Positions 40,301-46,580 of a stretch of DNA of 64,000 nt are shown here, piece by piece. A model generated the notes under the pieces. It saw only the letters and a list, made by a program, of their open reading frames with translations. It was not told the DNA's origin and did no database searches. Position 1 is the first letter of the stretch, and each line of letters opens with the position of its first letter. Source of the stretch: Branchiostoma floridae (Eukaryota > Chordata > Leptocardii > Amphioxiformes > Branchiostomatidae); assembly GCF_000003815.2 (NCBI RefSeq), contig NC_049985.1, positions 2,173,645 to 2,237,644 of the forward strand, given 5' to 3'. Both the position numbers and the translations under genes were made by a program.

Positions 40301-42909
40301 AGGGATCCAGGGAAATTTGCAAATATTTACCCTTGAGCTCTGAAACGCCATTTCTTACATTTTGAGGGCAATAAGACAGTGGTAAATTTTGCCGGCAGAC
40401 TAATCTAGAGTTTAATAACATTTTTGTGCGTGAAGAAGGTTTTCGAGGGCGTCATGCATAAGCCCCGCCCCCTCCCTTTCGCATTTTCACTGTATCCCGA
40501 GCGCCAACCTCGGGCGATCCCTTGCAGAGGTCCAGAAAAATTTTGAAATCTTGACCCTCTGAAACACCGTTTCTTGGATTTTAAGGGACATATTTTGCTG
40601 GCAGACCAAGCTATTTTTTTTTTGCATGGCCCTCCCCCCGAGTAAAAAAAAAATTGCTAGGCCCTCCCCCTGGCAAAATATTTTTTTGCTTGGCCCTCCC
40701 CCCCCTGGCGACCGGCCCTCCCCCCTCGCTAAATGCCGTACGGTCCCTAAGGGGGCTTAATGCTTGTGTCAATGACTAAAAAATTTTTTTAAGAACCAGC
40801 AAAAAGGGGTCACATTGGCCAGGTGGTATTTTTGTAGAGGTGGTCACTAGTGTAGGTTTGACTGTATCCAAATTAAAATAGTAACCTTTTTATTTGTAAC
40901 CCACATGCAGACAGTTATTTGAAGAAGCTAATTCTTGTATATAGGTTTCACTGTCGTTCACATTGAGTCACTTAACTGATGATAGTCTCCCCCCAGGCAT
41001 ACATGTGTTGTAACCGAAATCAAGCTGTACATCAAGACTTAGTAATTTGTATTGTTAATTTGGGAGTTTTTTTTAACAAGGTTTGACTATAACATTCCTG
41101 CATCTTGCCACTTGATATCTATTATAGAATGTTTGTTTCCGGATCACTGGACTGTGGTCTGCATTGAGTTACCCAACTGATGTTTGCCAAAAAGCAGTTA
41201 CTCAAGCAACTGGATATGATTTTGGAACGGTCAGACGTTTCAACTAGCATCCACTAGTTTTTGTCAGTGACACTGAAGTCATCTGGAAGAAACAGGTCTT
41301 TTATACCCTAATATTATTAAGATATAATGAAGACAATTTTAAATGTCCAATCCATAGTCGATGCTAGTTGAAACCTCTGACCGTTTCCAAAATTATATCC
41401 AGTTGCTTGAGTATATCTTATTACCTGGATGTCAAACCTTCATCGACCTAACTAATGTTTGTCTCCTCCCCCCAGGCATACCTGGATAGCATAGAGAACC
41501 AGACAGTGTCCGTCCGGTCCAAAATTCCTGTCCGAAGGAGCCCCAACACGACCGATGACAAGAAATCGGTGGAGGAGGAAAAGTACCAGTCCAGAATCCC
41601 CCGGCTGGGCAGCAGCAAGCACGACTTGTCATCGCTCCACTCAGGCAGCGACGAGAGCCTCCACGGACAGCCCAAGTCAAGGTCGCACTCAATGGAGAAG
41701 CTGCGCCAGTCGCCCCGACCACGCAGCTCGACACCGCCCCGCGACCCCTCGCCCCGAACGAGGGCGAAGGTACACACAGTACAGTCCCCATCGTATTCTA
41801 TGAAGAGCTCCTTCCGAAGGAGCTGGAGCGGCACCAGCCCCCCCACGGTTGGTTCCGAGGCGAAACCCTCGCCGGAACCCGGCACAGACTCTCAGGGCAA
41901 GGGCCTGCCTAGGCTCAAAACCCTCCCCACGGACTTTGCCACGGTCGTCATCCCCAACAGTGAGAGCTCCGAGCTAGAGGACCTGACGGATATGTCCCCT
42001 CTCGTTACAGATGCAACCGAGAAGGAGGGCCAACACGGCATTGGGAAGATTGGGCGCACGTTGGAGAATATCGCCAGCGCCTTTCGAACCCCACGCACAA
42101 GCGCCAAGTCAAACAAAGACGACGCGGAACCCCTCCTGGACATGGAAGAGGGGGAGGGCAAGGGCGCGGCGTCACAATCTGACTCAAAGACACTGACCCA
42201 GCTCACCCACTCGAGTTCAGGAACCCTCACAGAGGTCACCCCCCTCCCCACCCCCGACCAGGCTGTAGATAGACACTTAGACATGAAGAACCCTTCAGAC
42301 AGTTCCCTGTGGAGAAAGAGAAAACACATTCCTTCTGTGTCGGATGACAGTCCCGCTGGAGAGAAGGACGATTCTGGCCCTCAGGCCAGACTAGCAGGCG
42401 AGAAACCTGGCGCAGTCCAGGACGGAAGGAACGGGAACAGGAGAAACAGGAGCCAGGAGAGAGAACAAGGCGTCGAGGACAATCGAAGGAACAGAAACGA
42501 TAACGATGGAGCCCTACGGCACGCCGACTCTTACTCCGCCAACAGACCTGCGACGTTGTCGACAGAAAACGAACAGTCCCCGAGCAAACAACAACAACAG
42601 GAGAGCTTCGACGACTCTTCAGAGAAGAAGAAGGGGACGAAGTTGACAAGAAGAGAGTCCGGGAGGCAGAAAAGCAGGCTGCCGGTTTTCAGGACTGGAT
42701 CAGGAACAGCCCCCGGACAGGAATCCCCCGCAGGCACCAAGCGACAGAGCCCCGAGAGCACGCCGTTCGGCTCCAAGAAACCGAGCACACTGAGTATGAC
42801 GAAGGCTGACCTGGAGTTGAAGGGAAGTGATGACGAGACAGCAGGGAGTTCGGGACAAGTCAGCATTACCATGAACGAGCTGGCTTCCACAGGAGAGACA
42901 GTGTTGTAA
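6921..42909 (+). CDS. KIDINS220: KIDINS220/ARMS-like SAM-domain scaffold protein (5 exons, short form)
   Basis: Joined exons are 6921-7373, 33327-33436, 33958-34120, 35068-35241 and 41476-42909; phases 0, 2, 0, 0 match at every junction and give 777 residues. Seen: Ser-rich N-terminus (res 64-73), predicted coiled coil (res 96-151), SAM-like domain (res 165-235) with the signature blocks INGPVL, DELK and NMKFGDWQLFR, then about 480 disordered Ser/Pro/Arg/Glu-rich residues ending in ETVL, a class I PDZ ligand. In KIDINS220 (ARMS), a membrane scaffold for neurotrophin and other receptor signalling, the same SAM-like block precedes a long tail with a C-terminal PDZ ligand; that match is from memory of the family. 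Missing: ankyrin repeats, transmembrane segments and KAP NTPase. The product may be a C-terminal isoform from an internal promoter, or exon 1 may belong to another transcript. The SAM and tail assignment is firm; the exon 1 linkage is less so because it needs a GC-AG intron of 26 kb. Confidence 0.72.
7351..7817 (+). repeat. Three tandem copies of the exon 1 / intron 1 junction (153 bp unit)
   Basis: Units start at 7351, 7504 and 7657 with ggatagacagc(c/t)tg. Each carries the last codons of exon 1, the donor site and the first part of the intron. The junction reads AAG/GC in copy 1, AAG/GT in copy 2 and AGG/GC in copy 3. Copies 1 and 2 are nearly identical; copy 3 is more diverged. Confidence 0.85.
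10775..11175. repeat. Three degenerate tandem units (~150-190 bp)
   Basis: gtctcaaaattaaggactgt, cttcaaaattaaagactgt and tctcgaaattgaaaacggt mark the units; gtcaggaaagtaaaagatag is in the first two. Confidence 0.6.
11385..11690 (-). mobile_element. Second SINE family, degenerate copy
   Basis: Minus-strand tRNA-like head (gtggtttgaatcccagctgt) and a body on the low-coordinate side (ccagtttagctcactgaag, gacagagaggacaga). The ORF at 11224-11598 is this repeat, not a gene. Confidence 0.5.
12716..12970 (+). mobile_element. tRNA-derived SINE, head and body
   Basis: Polymerase III A-box-like tggcctagtgggtagagtgt (12725) and B-box-like gtgagtttgatcc (12766) in a tRNA-like head, then a ~170-bp body (cttagcactcagcactta ... 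gaaatggagatgggcacc) ending in a taact-rich tail. Confidence 0.75.
13587..13793. mobile_element. MITE family M2 (tactgtaaatgca ends), copy 1
   Basis: Ends tactggaaatgcagaaatg and aaatgcatttacagta; internal ttcgcgg/accaccacgaa words are self-complementary. Confidence 0.65.
13794..14205. repeat. Duplicated spacer around an M2 MITE
   Basis: cagttgatcatttgtcaatg and the following ~60 bases occur at about 13815 and again at about 14135, on each side of M2 copy 2. Confidence 0.65.
13899..14112. mobile_element. MITE family M2, copy 2
   Basis: cactgtaaatgcatttatg to tgcatttacagtact, in the opposite orientation to copy 1. Flanking spacer sequence is duplicated (see 13794-14200). Confidence 0.7.
15067..15100 (+). 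repeat. SINE tRNA-head fragment
   Basis: gcaatggctgagtgggtaga matches the A-box side of the SINE at 12716. Confidence 0.35.
15557..15712. mobile_element. MITE family M2, copy 3
   Basis: tactgtaaatgcagaaac to aaatgcatttacagtata with accaccacgaa repeated inside. Confidence 0.7.
15958..16168. mobile_element. MITE family M3 (acagtcaaacctg ends), copy 1
   Basis: tactgtataaagtcaaacctg to ggcaggtttgactgtat, with gaccacct/aggtggtc words inside. Confidence 0.6.
16785..17235. repeat. Degenerate tandem duplication (~200-bp unit)
   Basis: Each unit has ctgccac(t/c)(g/a)(c/t)tggataaaa, gtttcaaaaag, acttcccaaag, ctaaaagcaaa and agccttgac. Confidence 0.6.
20313..20526. mobile_element. MITE family M2, copy 4
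   Basis: gtctgtaaatacatttaag to catttctgcatttacatta; same self-complementary core as copy 2. Confidence 0.65.
21005..21540. repeat. Degenerate tandem duplication (~390-bp unit)
   Basis: atcattttgata, cggtttatgta, cactgccgata, gcgcac/gacgcac and catggttgtaatgc recur in the same order at about 21025 and 21405. Confidence 0.55.
23163..23348. mobile_element. MITE family M3, copy 2
   Basis: tatacagtcaaacctgccc to caggtttgattgtat, with an internal gtcc/ggac hairpin around 23272-23291. Confidence 0.65.
23349..23640. repeat. Minisatellite built from an M3 MITE end (26-bp unit)
   Basis: The unit cttgtacaggtttgactgta occurs about six times head to tail between 23410 and 23560, in the same sequence as the terminal repeat of the adjacent MITE, then decays to 23640. 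Confidence 0.8.
24181..25306. mobile_element. Highly palindromic inverted-repeat element, mostly hidden by the N gap
   Basis: Left end cacaggagagatgtcgatcc and right end its complement; arms continue for about 60 bp (only 63 bp are readable on the left) with few mismatches. Built from short self-complementary words (tcctagga, gatcgatc, cgattc) and a tandem unit of about 120 bp beginning tcatttgagtttggatcgga. Flanks are TA-rich, so a target duplication cannot be defined. Confidence 0.75.
24244..25010. other. Assembly gap (N)
   Basis: 767 unknown bases inside the palindromic element. ORFs crossing it are meaningless. Confidence 1.
27258..27455. mobile_element. MITE family M3, copy 3 (degenerate)
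   Basis: agtacagttaaacctgccc start, gtggtcactgtagactt middle and gaggtggtcaaagtttgac end. Confidence 0.5.
28457..28663. repeat. Tandem duplication (104-bp unit)
   Basis: cttctgtctaatcattgtca starts at 28457 and 28561. The pyrimidine-rich ORFs here are artefacts of composition. Confidence 0.75.
28868..29064. mobile_element. MITE family M3, copy 4
   Basis: ttacaatcaaaactgcctat start, acaagtggtcactgtagaca middle, aaaggtttgactttac end. Confidence 0.5.
29442..30033. mobile_element. MITE with ends aggccacacca/tggtgtggcct, carrying a nested MITE
   Basis: Inverted ends of about 30 bp (taggccacaccagttttatt and complement with ttggttct). A different MITE (29579-29922) sits inside it. Confidence 0.6.
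29579..29922. mobile_element. MITE family M1 (gttcacctttatcc ends), copy 1
   Basis: Ends ctagttcacctttatcc and ggtgaactag, with ggatataggttacccc near the right end. Longer than the other copies because of extra central sequence. Confidence 0.65.
30690..32065. repeat. Degenerate long tandem repeats
   Basis: catttgtctttgaccttgg ... gctgcagtgccaa recurs at 30702 and 31209; gtgtgtgtctgtccgtctgt ... agcagcttgttat recurs at about 31640 and 31925; tgtcgccatgccaaatct-like blocks at 31471 and 31840. Short ORFs on both strands are incidental. Confidence 0.6.
33327..33436 (+). CDS. KIDINS220: KIDINS220-like exon 2 (first half of SAM-like domain)
   Basis: Polypyrimidine tract and ttacag acceptor at 33326, GTGAGA donor at 33437. 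Phase 0 in, phase 2 out. Encodes LDVHDVCERLAQLEGINP, the first helices of the SAM-like domain. Confidence 0.8.
33746..33857 (+). other. Partial duplicate of exon 3 with its acceptor (pseudo-exon)
   Basis: A unit of about 120 bp repeats the intron end and exon start: both copies share gttatgtcaatccttccaca and the ttcag/atatcacaaga junction. The pseudo-exon starts at 33806, reads RYHKTIREYNNMILER in the proper phase, and meets TAG at 33852-33854. Confidence 0.65.
33958..34120 (+). CDS. KIDINS220: KIDINS220-like exon 3 (second half of SAM-like domain)
   Basis: tttcag acceptor and GTGAGA donor; phase 2 in, phase 0 out. Carries the most diagnostic blocks: NNINGPVLLHC, DELKVVMNM and FGDWQLFR. An upstream partial copy of this exon lies at 33806-33854. 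Confidence 0.85.
34251..34325 (-). pseudogene. Retrotransposon C-terminal zinc-finger remnant
   Basis: The minus strand reads CPHCNRHFRAKIGLYSHLRTH and then LTT and a stop. C-x2-C ... H-x4-H with the IGLxSHxRTH ending is, as I remember, common at the end of reverse-transcriptase ORFs of LINE-type elements in marine invertebrates. Upstream codons are broken by a stop, and no RT domain is recognisable, so this is a 3' relic inside intron 3. Confidence 0.5.
34931..35038 (+). other. Partial duplicate of exon 4 with its acceptor (alternative terminal pseudo-exon)
   Basis: Preceded by gtgtccccag, it repeats the first 20 codons of exon 4 almost perfectly, then diverges and stops at 35036-35038 after VHDTFSHV. 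Use of this acceptor in phase 0 would truncate the protein after the SAM domain. Confidence 0.6.
35068..35241 (+). CDS. KIDINS220: KIDINS220-like exon 4
   Basis: ttcccag acceptor, GTGGGG donor, 58 codons, phase 0 both sides. Encodes an acidic start (VEEEFIEDTMELASSRANLY) and a Ser/Gln-rich end. A partial copy of its first 20 codons, with its own acceptor, starts 137 bp upstream at 34931. Confidence 0.75.
35242..35885. other. Intron sequence before element A
   Basis: Start of the last KIDINS220-like intron; nothing recognised. Confidence 0.6.
35886..38635. mobile_element. Harbinger-like DNA element A (2,750 bp, with internal cargo)
   Basis: Inverted termini start gggactggtcgatatttagc and end in its complement; TAA flanks both sides (35883-35885, 38636-38638). 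Just inside each end are three G-rich repeats (ggggggagggcctagg). Homologous to element B in opposite orientation at both ends. The middle (about 36200-37900) is absent from B. No transposase is recognisable; TAA duplication fits PIF/Harbinger non-autonomous elements. Confidence 0.75.
38639..39210. other. Spacer between Harbinger-like elements A and B
   Basis: 572 bp. Fragments such as cagctcgaaatttttttccg and tttccgtcagacgcagcaaa hint at an older inverted repeat, but no clear boundaries are visible. Confidence 0.4.
39214..40747. mobile_element. Harbinger-like DNA element B (1,534 bp)
   Basis: Termini gggaccgtacggcgtttag and ctaaatgccgtacggtccc, TAA duplicated at 39211-39213 and 40748-40750. 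Subterminal G/C-rich repeats on both sides. About 200-bp degenerate internal repeats around 40126, 40335 and 40535 share aatcttgaccctct and a tttgctgg tail. No transposase ORF. Lies with element A in the last intron of the KIDINS220-like gene. Confidence 0.78.
40751..40868. mobile_element. MITE family M3, right fragment
   Basis: Abuts element B. Only the right half remains (cattggccaggtggta ... gtaggtttgactgtat). Confidence 0.5.
41199..41415. mobile_element. MITE family M4 (caagcaactggatat ends), copy 1
   Basis: Ends ttactcaagcaactggatat and complement at 41392-41413; arms extend about 50 bp through tttggaacggtcagacgtt. Ends about 60 bp before the last KIDINS220-like exon. Confidence 0.7.
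41476..42909 (+). CDS. KIDINS220: KIDINS220-like terminal exon (disordered tail, PDZ ligand)
   Basis: cccccag acceptor at 41475; 477 codons plus TAA. Long single-frame exon, clearly GC-richer than the flanking intron. Low-complexity Ser/Pro/Arg/Glu composition with many S-P and R-x-x-S sites typical of phosphorylated scaffold tails. The last residues STGETVL fit the class I PDZ ligand rule (S/T-x-hydrophobic). Several overlapping antisense ORFs are composition shadows. Confidence 0.85.
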   Translation, partial: AYLDSIENQTVSVRSKIPVRRSPNTTDDKKSVEEEKYQSRIPRLGSSKHDLSSLHSGSDESLHGQPKSRSHSMEKLRQSPRPRSSTPPRDPSPRTRAKVHTVQSPSYSMKSSFRRSWSGTSPPTVGSEAKPSPEPGTDSQGKGLPRLKTLPTDFATVVIPNSESSELEDLTDMSPLVTDATEKEGQHGIGKIGRTLENIASAFRTPRTSAKSNKDDAEPLLDMEEGEGKGAASQSDSKTLTQLTHSSSGTLTEVTPLPTPDQAVDRHLDMKNPSDSSLWRKRKHIPSVSDDSPAGEKDDSGPQARLAGEKPGAVQDGRNGNRRNRSQEREQGVEDNRRNRNDNDGALRHADSYSANRPATLSTENEQSPSKQQQQESFDDSSEKKKGTKLTRRESGRQKSRLPVFRTGSGTAPGQESPAGTKRQSPESTPFGSKKPSTLSMTKADLELKGSDDETAGSSGQVSITMNELASTGETVL

Positions 42910-42930
42910 CACTGTTGTAACATGTGTTGT

Positions 42931-43142
42931 AACGTTAGTTGACCTTTATCCGTGGGGTAACCTATGTCCGTTGTTTTTACAACAGGGTACTGAGGGATAT
43001 TGACGGATGGTGGTATCGAACTGCAATATTTTGAAAATACAGTTATTTCAAACCATCCTCCGTCGACTTGATATCCCTAAATATCCTGTTTTTAGAAACA
43101 ACGGATATAGGTTACCCCGCAGCTAGCGTTAACCAAAATCGA
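42931..43142. mobile_element. MITE family M1, copy 2 (just after KIDINS220-like stop)
   Basis: gttagttgacctttatccg to ggatataggttaccccgc ... agctagcgtta. A potential RNA hairpin of about 200 bases in the 3' UTR. Confidence 0.8.
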
Positions 43143-45262
43143 ACTGTACATCAAATAATTTGTATTGTAAAGTTGGGAGTTTTCTTGAACAAGGTTTGAC
43201 TATGACATTCCTGCATCTTGCCACTTGATATCTATTGAAAAAAAATCAAGGGAAAAAAATCTAGCAAAGATTTCTATTAACAGTTATTAGTGATTGACTT
43301 TGGCGTTGTAATCCGTCAGAGTGACCTTTTGACCTGTTTCAAATTTTTATTACAATATAATGTTGCAGTGACTTGTATTCTCAGATGACGATGCAAGAAA
43401 ATTATTAAGACTTTTGCCTTGTGGGGAGGCATGAGCAACGTAAGACCTGGTAATCTTCACCTTTGACCTCTATAGGGGATGATGTTGAGTTTGGGGTTGT
43501 CTGATATTATTACCCAGAATTCCTTCTTGCTGGTAATGTAAATCTGGGATTTCAGCAAGAAAAGGTTTCTTGAAAATTAATGACATTTATGTACAGCAAT
43601 CTTTAATAATGATGGCCCTAAAAGGGCAACACTCAAGGATCTCAGAATGTATTCTTTTAACGACTGTACTGTACTTGACCTTGGGGCACTCAGAGCTTTG
43701 TGACATCGAGTCGAACTTGACCTCCAACGTGGATGCCGACACTCGTGGCACGATACTTCAGTGTACAGATCTCTAATTTATTGGACTTGCCAGTTGTGTG
43801 TACAAACGTTTCGATGTGCTGTCCTGTAATAGTGACGATCAGACGTCTTCTTGCATGTAAGCCGCAAAATGCTCTCACGTAAAGCAACGCAGTGTTTGTT
43901 GTGCTGTATGTTAATAATGCCCAATCATTGTAACCATGCACATTTATACAAAAAAAAAAGATACATGGTATTGAAGGGAAAAGAAAGAAGACAAAAAAAG
44001 AGAAAAAATCCCGTTTTCCCGAAGTTTTCCCGAAGTTGAAGCAAGAAACGTGTAGAAAACTAGGTAAGAGTGAGAACAGCCTAAGGTAACGGATCTGCTC
44101 AGGTGTGTTAGTGATGACGTTTGTTATCCAATCGTGGGATGTTTCCTCATTCCATTGGCATTGTGACGTTGGTAGGACATACGTAGTGTACAAAATGTAG
44201 TTCTGATGGCCACCGTATGGGATCAGACATGGAGAATTTTGTTCCAGAAATATAATTTAATTGCATTGAGTCTTTCCATGAACCTATGAGGTACAAATAC
44301 ACCTTTTAAACATGTATTATATAAACACGATGTTGCAAAAAGTTTGTTTCAGGGTATAGTAACTGTTGTTTTTAACAGAGGATTTTTGAGAGAATGCAGT
44401 CCCGAATGTTGTAGTGTTTATGGCAGCAGGGTCTGCTGAGTTGTTTTTTTCTTCAATTTTTAGTCACTACAAATGAATTTATTATGGACAGTTTTTGTCT
44501 TTCCTTGAAGGTCATTAGAGTGACCTTGAATACATCAGTGTTACCGAGGATTGTTAAGTCATTAGGTTATTCCGTAGTACAATGTACATCAATTTTACAT
44601 GCTACAAATGTTAACCATGATTGTGTCCAAAGGATATGGATTCTATAGACAAGAAGAATCTTGAGTTGAATCTTGAGTAGAATTGCTGCTTTTGGAAATT
44701 TTGTGATTTATCTGTTAAATTATATTCATATTTGAAACTTTATCGAAATTTACACGTACCACCTTTGATATGATGCAACTTGACGGTTTTAGTTTGTTGG
44801 TTTTTATTCACATTTTCTTAATCGATTTTTGGGAAAACCAGTATATGGGATTGTTTGACAACTGGGCTTCTCCTGATCATGTGTTAATTCTCCCCAGTAG
44901 ACATGACTCAAAAACATTATTAGTAAATTGGAGTAGGTAAGGAGAAATATATAGATGATCTTCCTTTCGTTGCAGTGGTATACAAGTAGCCCACTTGAAA
45001 ACAAGACACCGAGTATGTTACACTTGTTATGACACTGAAATCAGTATGAATTATAGCAGACTGATTAGAAGTACTTTATTTGACAGAAAGTGGTCATCAT
45101 AGCTGCAAGTAAACACTGTTCTCATGTGCACTGTAAATCACGACATGTAGGCATAAGTGTGTGCCCATGCTGCCCTCCCCCGCTCAGCCACAAAGGTGGT
45201 ACAGTCCCACCAATCAGGAGGCATTGGAGGAAGTAACCCGACCCATGGCAGCCATATGTACT

Positions 45263-45810
45263 GTTGCTAGGTGACATGTTGATGCTGTTTTCTAGTTGGT
45301 GTTGTGCAAAATGATGCCAGCCGCTTTTGCAAGCCATGCCCGTGAATATCCCGTAGCCATAGCAACCAAATTACCATAGCAACCATGGAACCCAACTGTT
45401 CTGTTGGCAAACTTTTTGCACAACACTGACTACATATTAAGTAGCATCATCAGTTGCTTGTCTGGGGGGTATTGGTAAAACTTGAGCCTTTTGGCACAAA
45501 CTTGTACTGGGGGCAGGGAGACGACTTAGCACATCTTTGTTGTGGTTGAAATGTGCCAAGGAGTAAAAAGAATGTAATTTGTATGGCACCATTTTGTAGT
45601 AGACTTCATTGTGAGAATCATCTGAACAAATCTGACCTGAGTGCTGAATACCGTTGGATAAACGTATTTGACATTTGTAAGACCACAACTTCATCTCTTA
45701 CTTGCTACATGCAGGATTTAATATACTTCAGTTCAGATGATCACACCCCGGCTGCCATAGAAACAGTTGCTAGGGACTGCCATAGAAACAGTTGCCTGGG
45801 ACCGCCCTGA
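45263..45810. promoter_or_regulatory. Cluster of RFX X-box-like sites
   Basis: gtagccatagcaac (45353-45366) fully fits the X-box consensus GTHNYYATRRNAAC; attaccatagcaac (45370-45383) differs at two positions near its 5' end; gttgctaggtgac (45263-45275), gctgccatagaaac (45751-45764) and a duplicated ccatagaaacagttgc at 45780 are near matches. Located in the convergent 3' interval. Confidence 0.4.
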
Positions 45811-45855
45811 GTTGTGGAAAGGCAGGGGAGTGCAGCATGCTGCACAAACTGTCAC

Positions 45856-45944
45856 AATAAACATCACGTGTACATGAACACCACAGGCCATGTCTCTTCT
45901 CTCACTGTCAAGTCGAAAACATTGATCTTATAATAAGTAATAAA
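45856..45944 (+). terminator. Candidate AATAAA poly(A) signals
   Basis: Plus-strand aataaa at 45856-45861 and again near 45939-45944. They are about 3 kb past the KIDINS220-like stop, so a long 3' UTR would be needed. Confidence 0.2.
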
Positions 45945-46054
45945 CTGAACCTAAAGCTATAAAAGCTACATAACCACTCACTCACTCCGGCGAGCTCGCT
46001 CGGAATCTCCTCATAACTAGTTTCCTCCACCCCTGAGTGCTACATAAGACATCA

Positions 46055-46215
46055 CCAATTTAATTTGTTGGTTTTCTGAACTTGAAAAGATTTTTAAAAA
46101 AAAACCTTAACTGGAAAAACATAATAATGATGCCTGAGGACCAGGTTTGTGCCTTGGGGTGCATACAGTCATATTCAAGTTTTTCTCCCTGCCCTCTAGC
46201 TTTATGTCTTCTTGC
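46055..46215. mobile_element. Truncated copy of the 50062 MITE
   Basis: ccaatttaatttgttggttt start and shared gcctgaggaccaggtttgtg. The ttaatttg edge also supplies ATTAAA on the minus strand (46059-46064), a possible poly(A) signal for the peptidase gene. Confidence 0.5.
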
Positions 46216-46260
46216 CATAGAGGATGTCATCCATAAAATTAAGTCGATGTGGCCTTATGC

Positions 46261-46369
46261 AGTAGCCTGGTATCCAACCGTAATATTGCTCCAGAGTCTC
46301 TCCTCTCCACCATTGCGAAGAGGAGAGAAGAGACTCGGGAGCTATATTATGGCTGGATACCAGGCTACT
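46261..46369. mobile_element. Short palindromic MITE (agtagcctggtatcc ends)
   Basis: 109 bp, nearly all arm: agtagcctggtatccaaccg on the left, its complement on the right, with gagtctctcctctcc paired to ggagagaagagactc. Nine bases separate it from the peptidase stop codon on the minus strand. Confidence 0.8.
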
Positions 46370-46378
46370 TATGCAGCT

Positions 46379-46580
46379 CTAAAACACAGTTGAGGCCGGC
46401 TTAGCCAGGGTGTTGGCAGCTGATTGGATGAAGAACGTGATGATTGACAGCTGTTCCTTGAGCTCCTCGAGTTTGTCCGCTTTTCCGGGATCGGTCCAGT
46501 CGCTGCCCATCCTCCTGACCGCATCACCCAGAGCAGGGAAGGTGTCGGTTGTGTAGAGGCCGCTAGACAGGATGGTGTGC
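46379..46580 (-). CDS. M28B peptidase terminal exon
   Basis: Encodes [20 protein letters not shown] ... [13 protein letters not shown] and TAG at 46379-46381. The GCPII loop SSHNKYAGESFPG, with glutarate-binding Lys699/Tyr700, is shortened to [12 protein letters not shown], so that pocket is absent. A MITE hairpin begins 9 bases after the stop. Confidence 0.88.

Larger units (their letters stand above)
43143..46054. other. Convergent intergenic / 3' UTR region
   Basis: Between the KIDINS220-like and peptidase stops. ttgactatgacattcctgca (43195) repeats the block at 41083. Otherwise AT-rich, with the X-box cluster at 45263-45810. The 167-codon minus ORF at 43690-44193 is low-complexity and unsupported. 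Confidence 0.5.

Noticed and set aside
41432-42923. Several antisense ORFs of 70-145 codons over the last KIDINS220-like exon
   Set aside because: Shadows of a GC-rich coding exon; no domain or start context.
43690-44193. 167-codon minus ORF in the convergent interval
   Set aside because: Phe/Leu/Ser-rich low complexity, likely from reverse translation of the 3' UTR.
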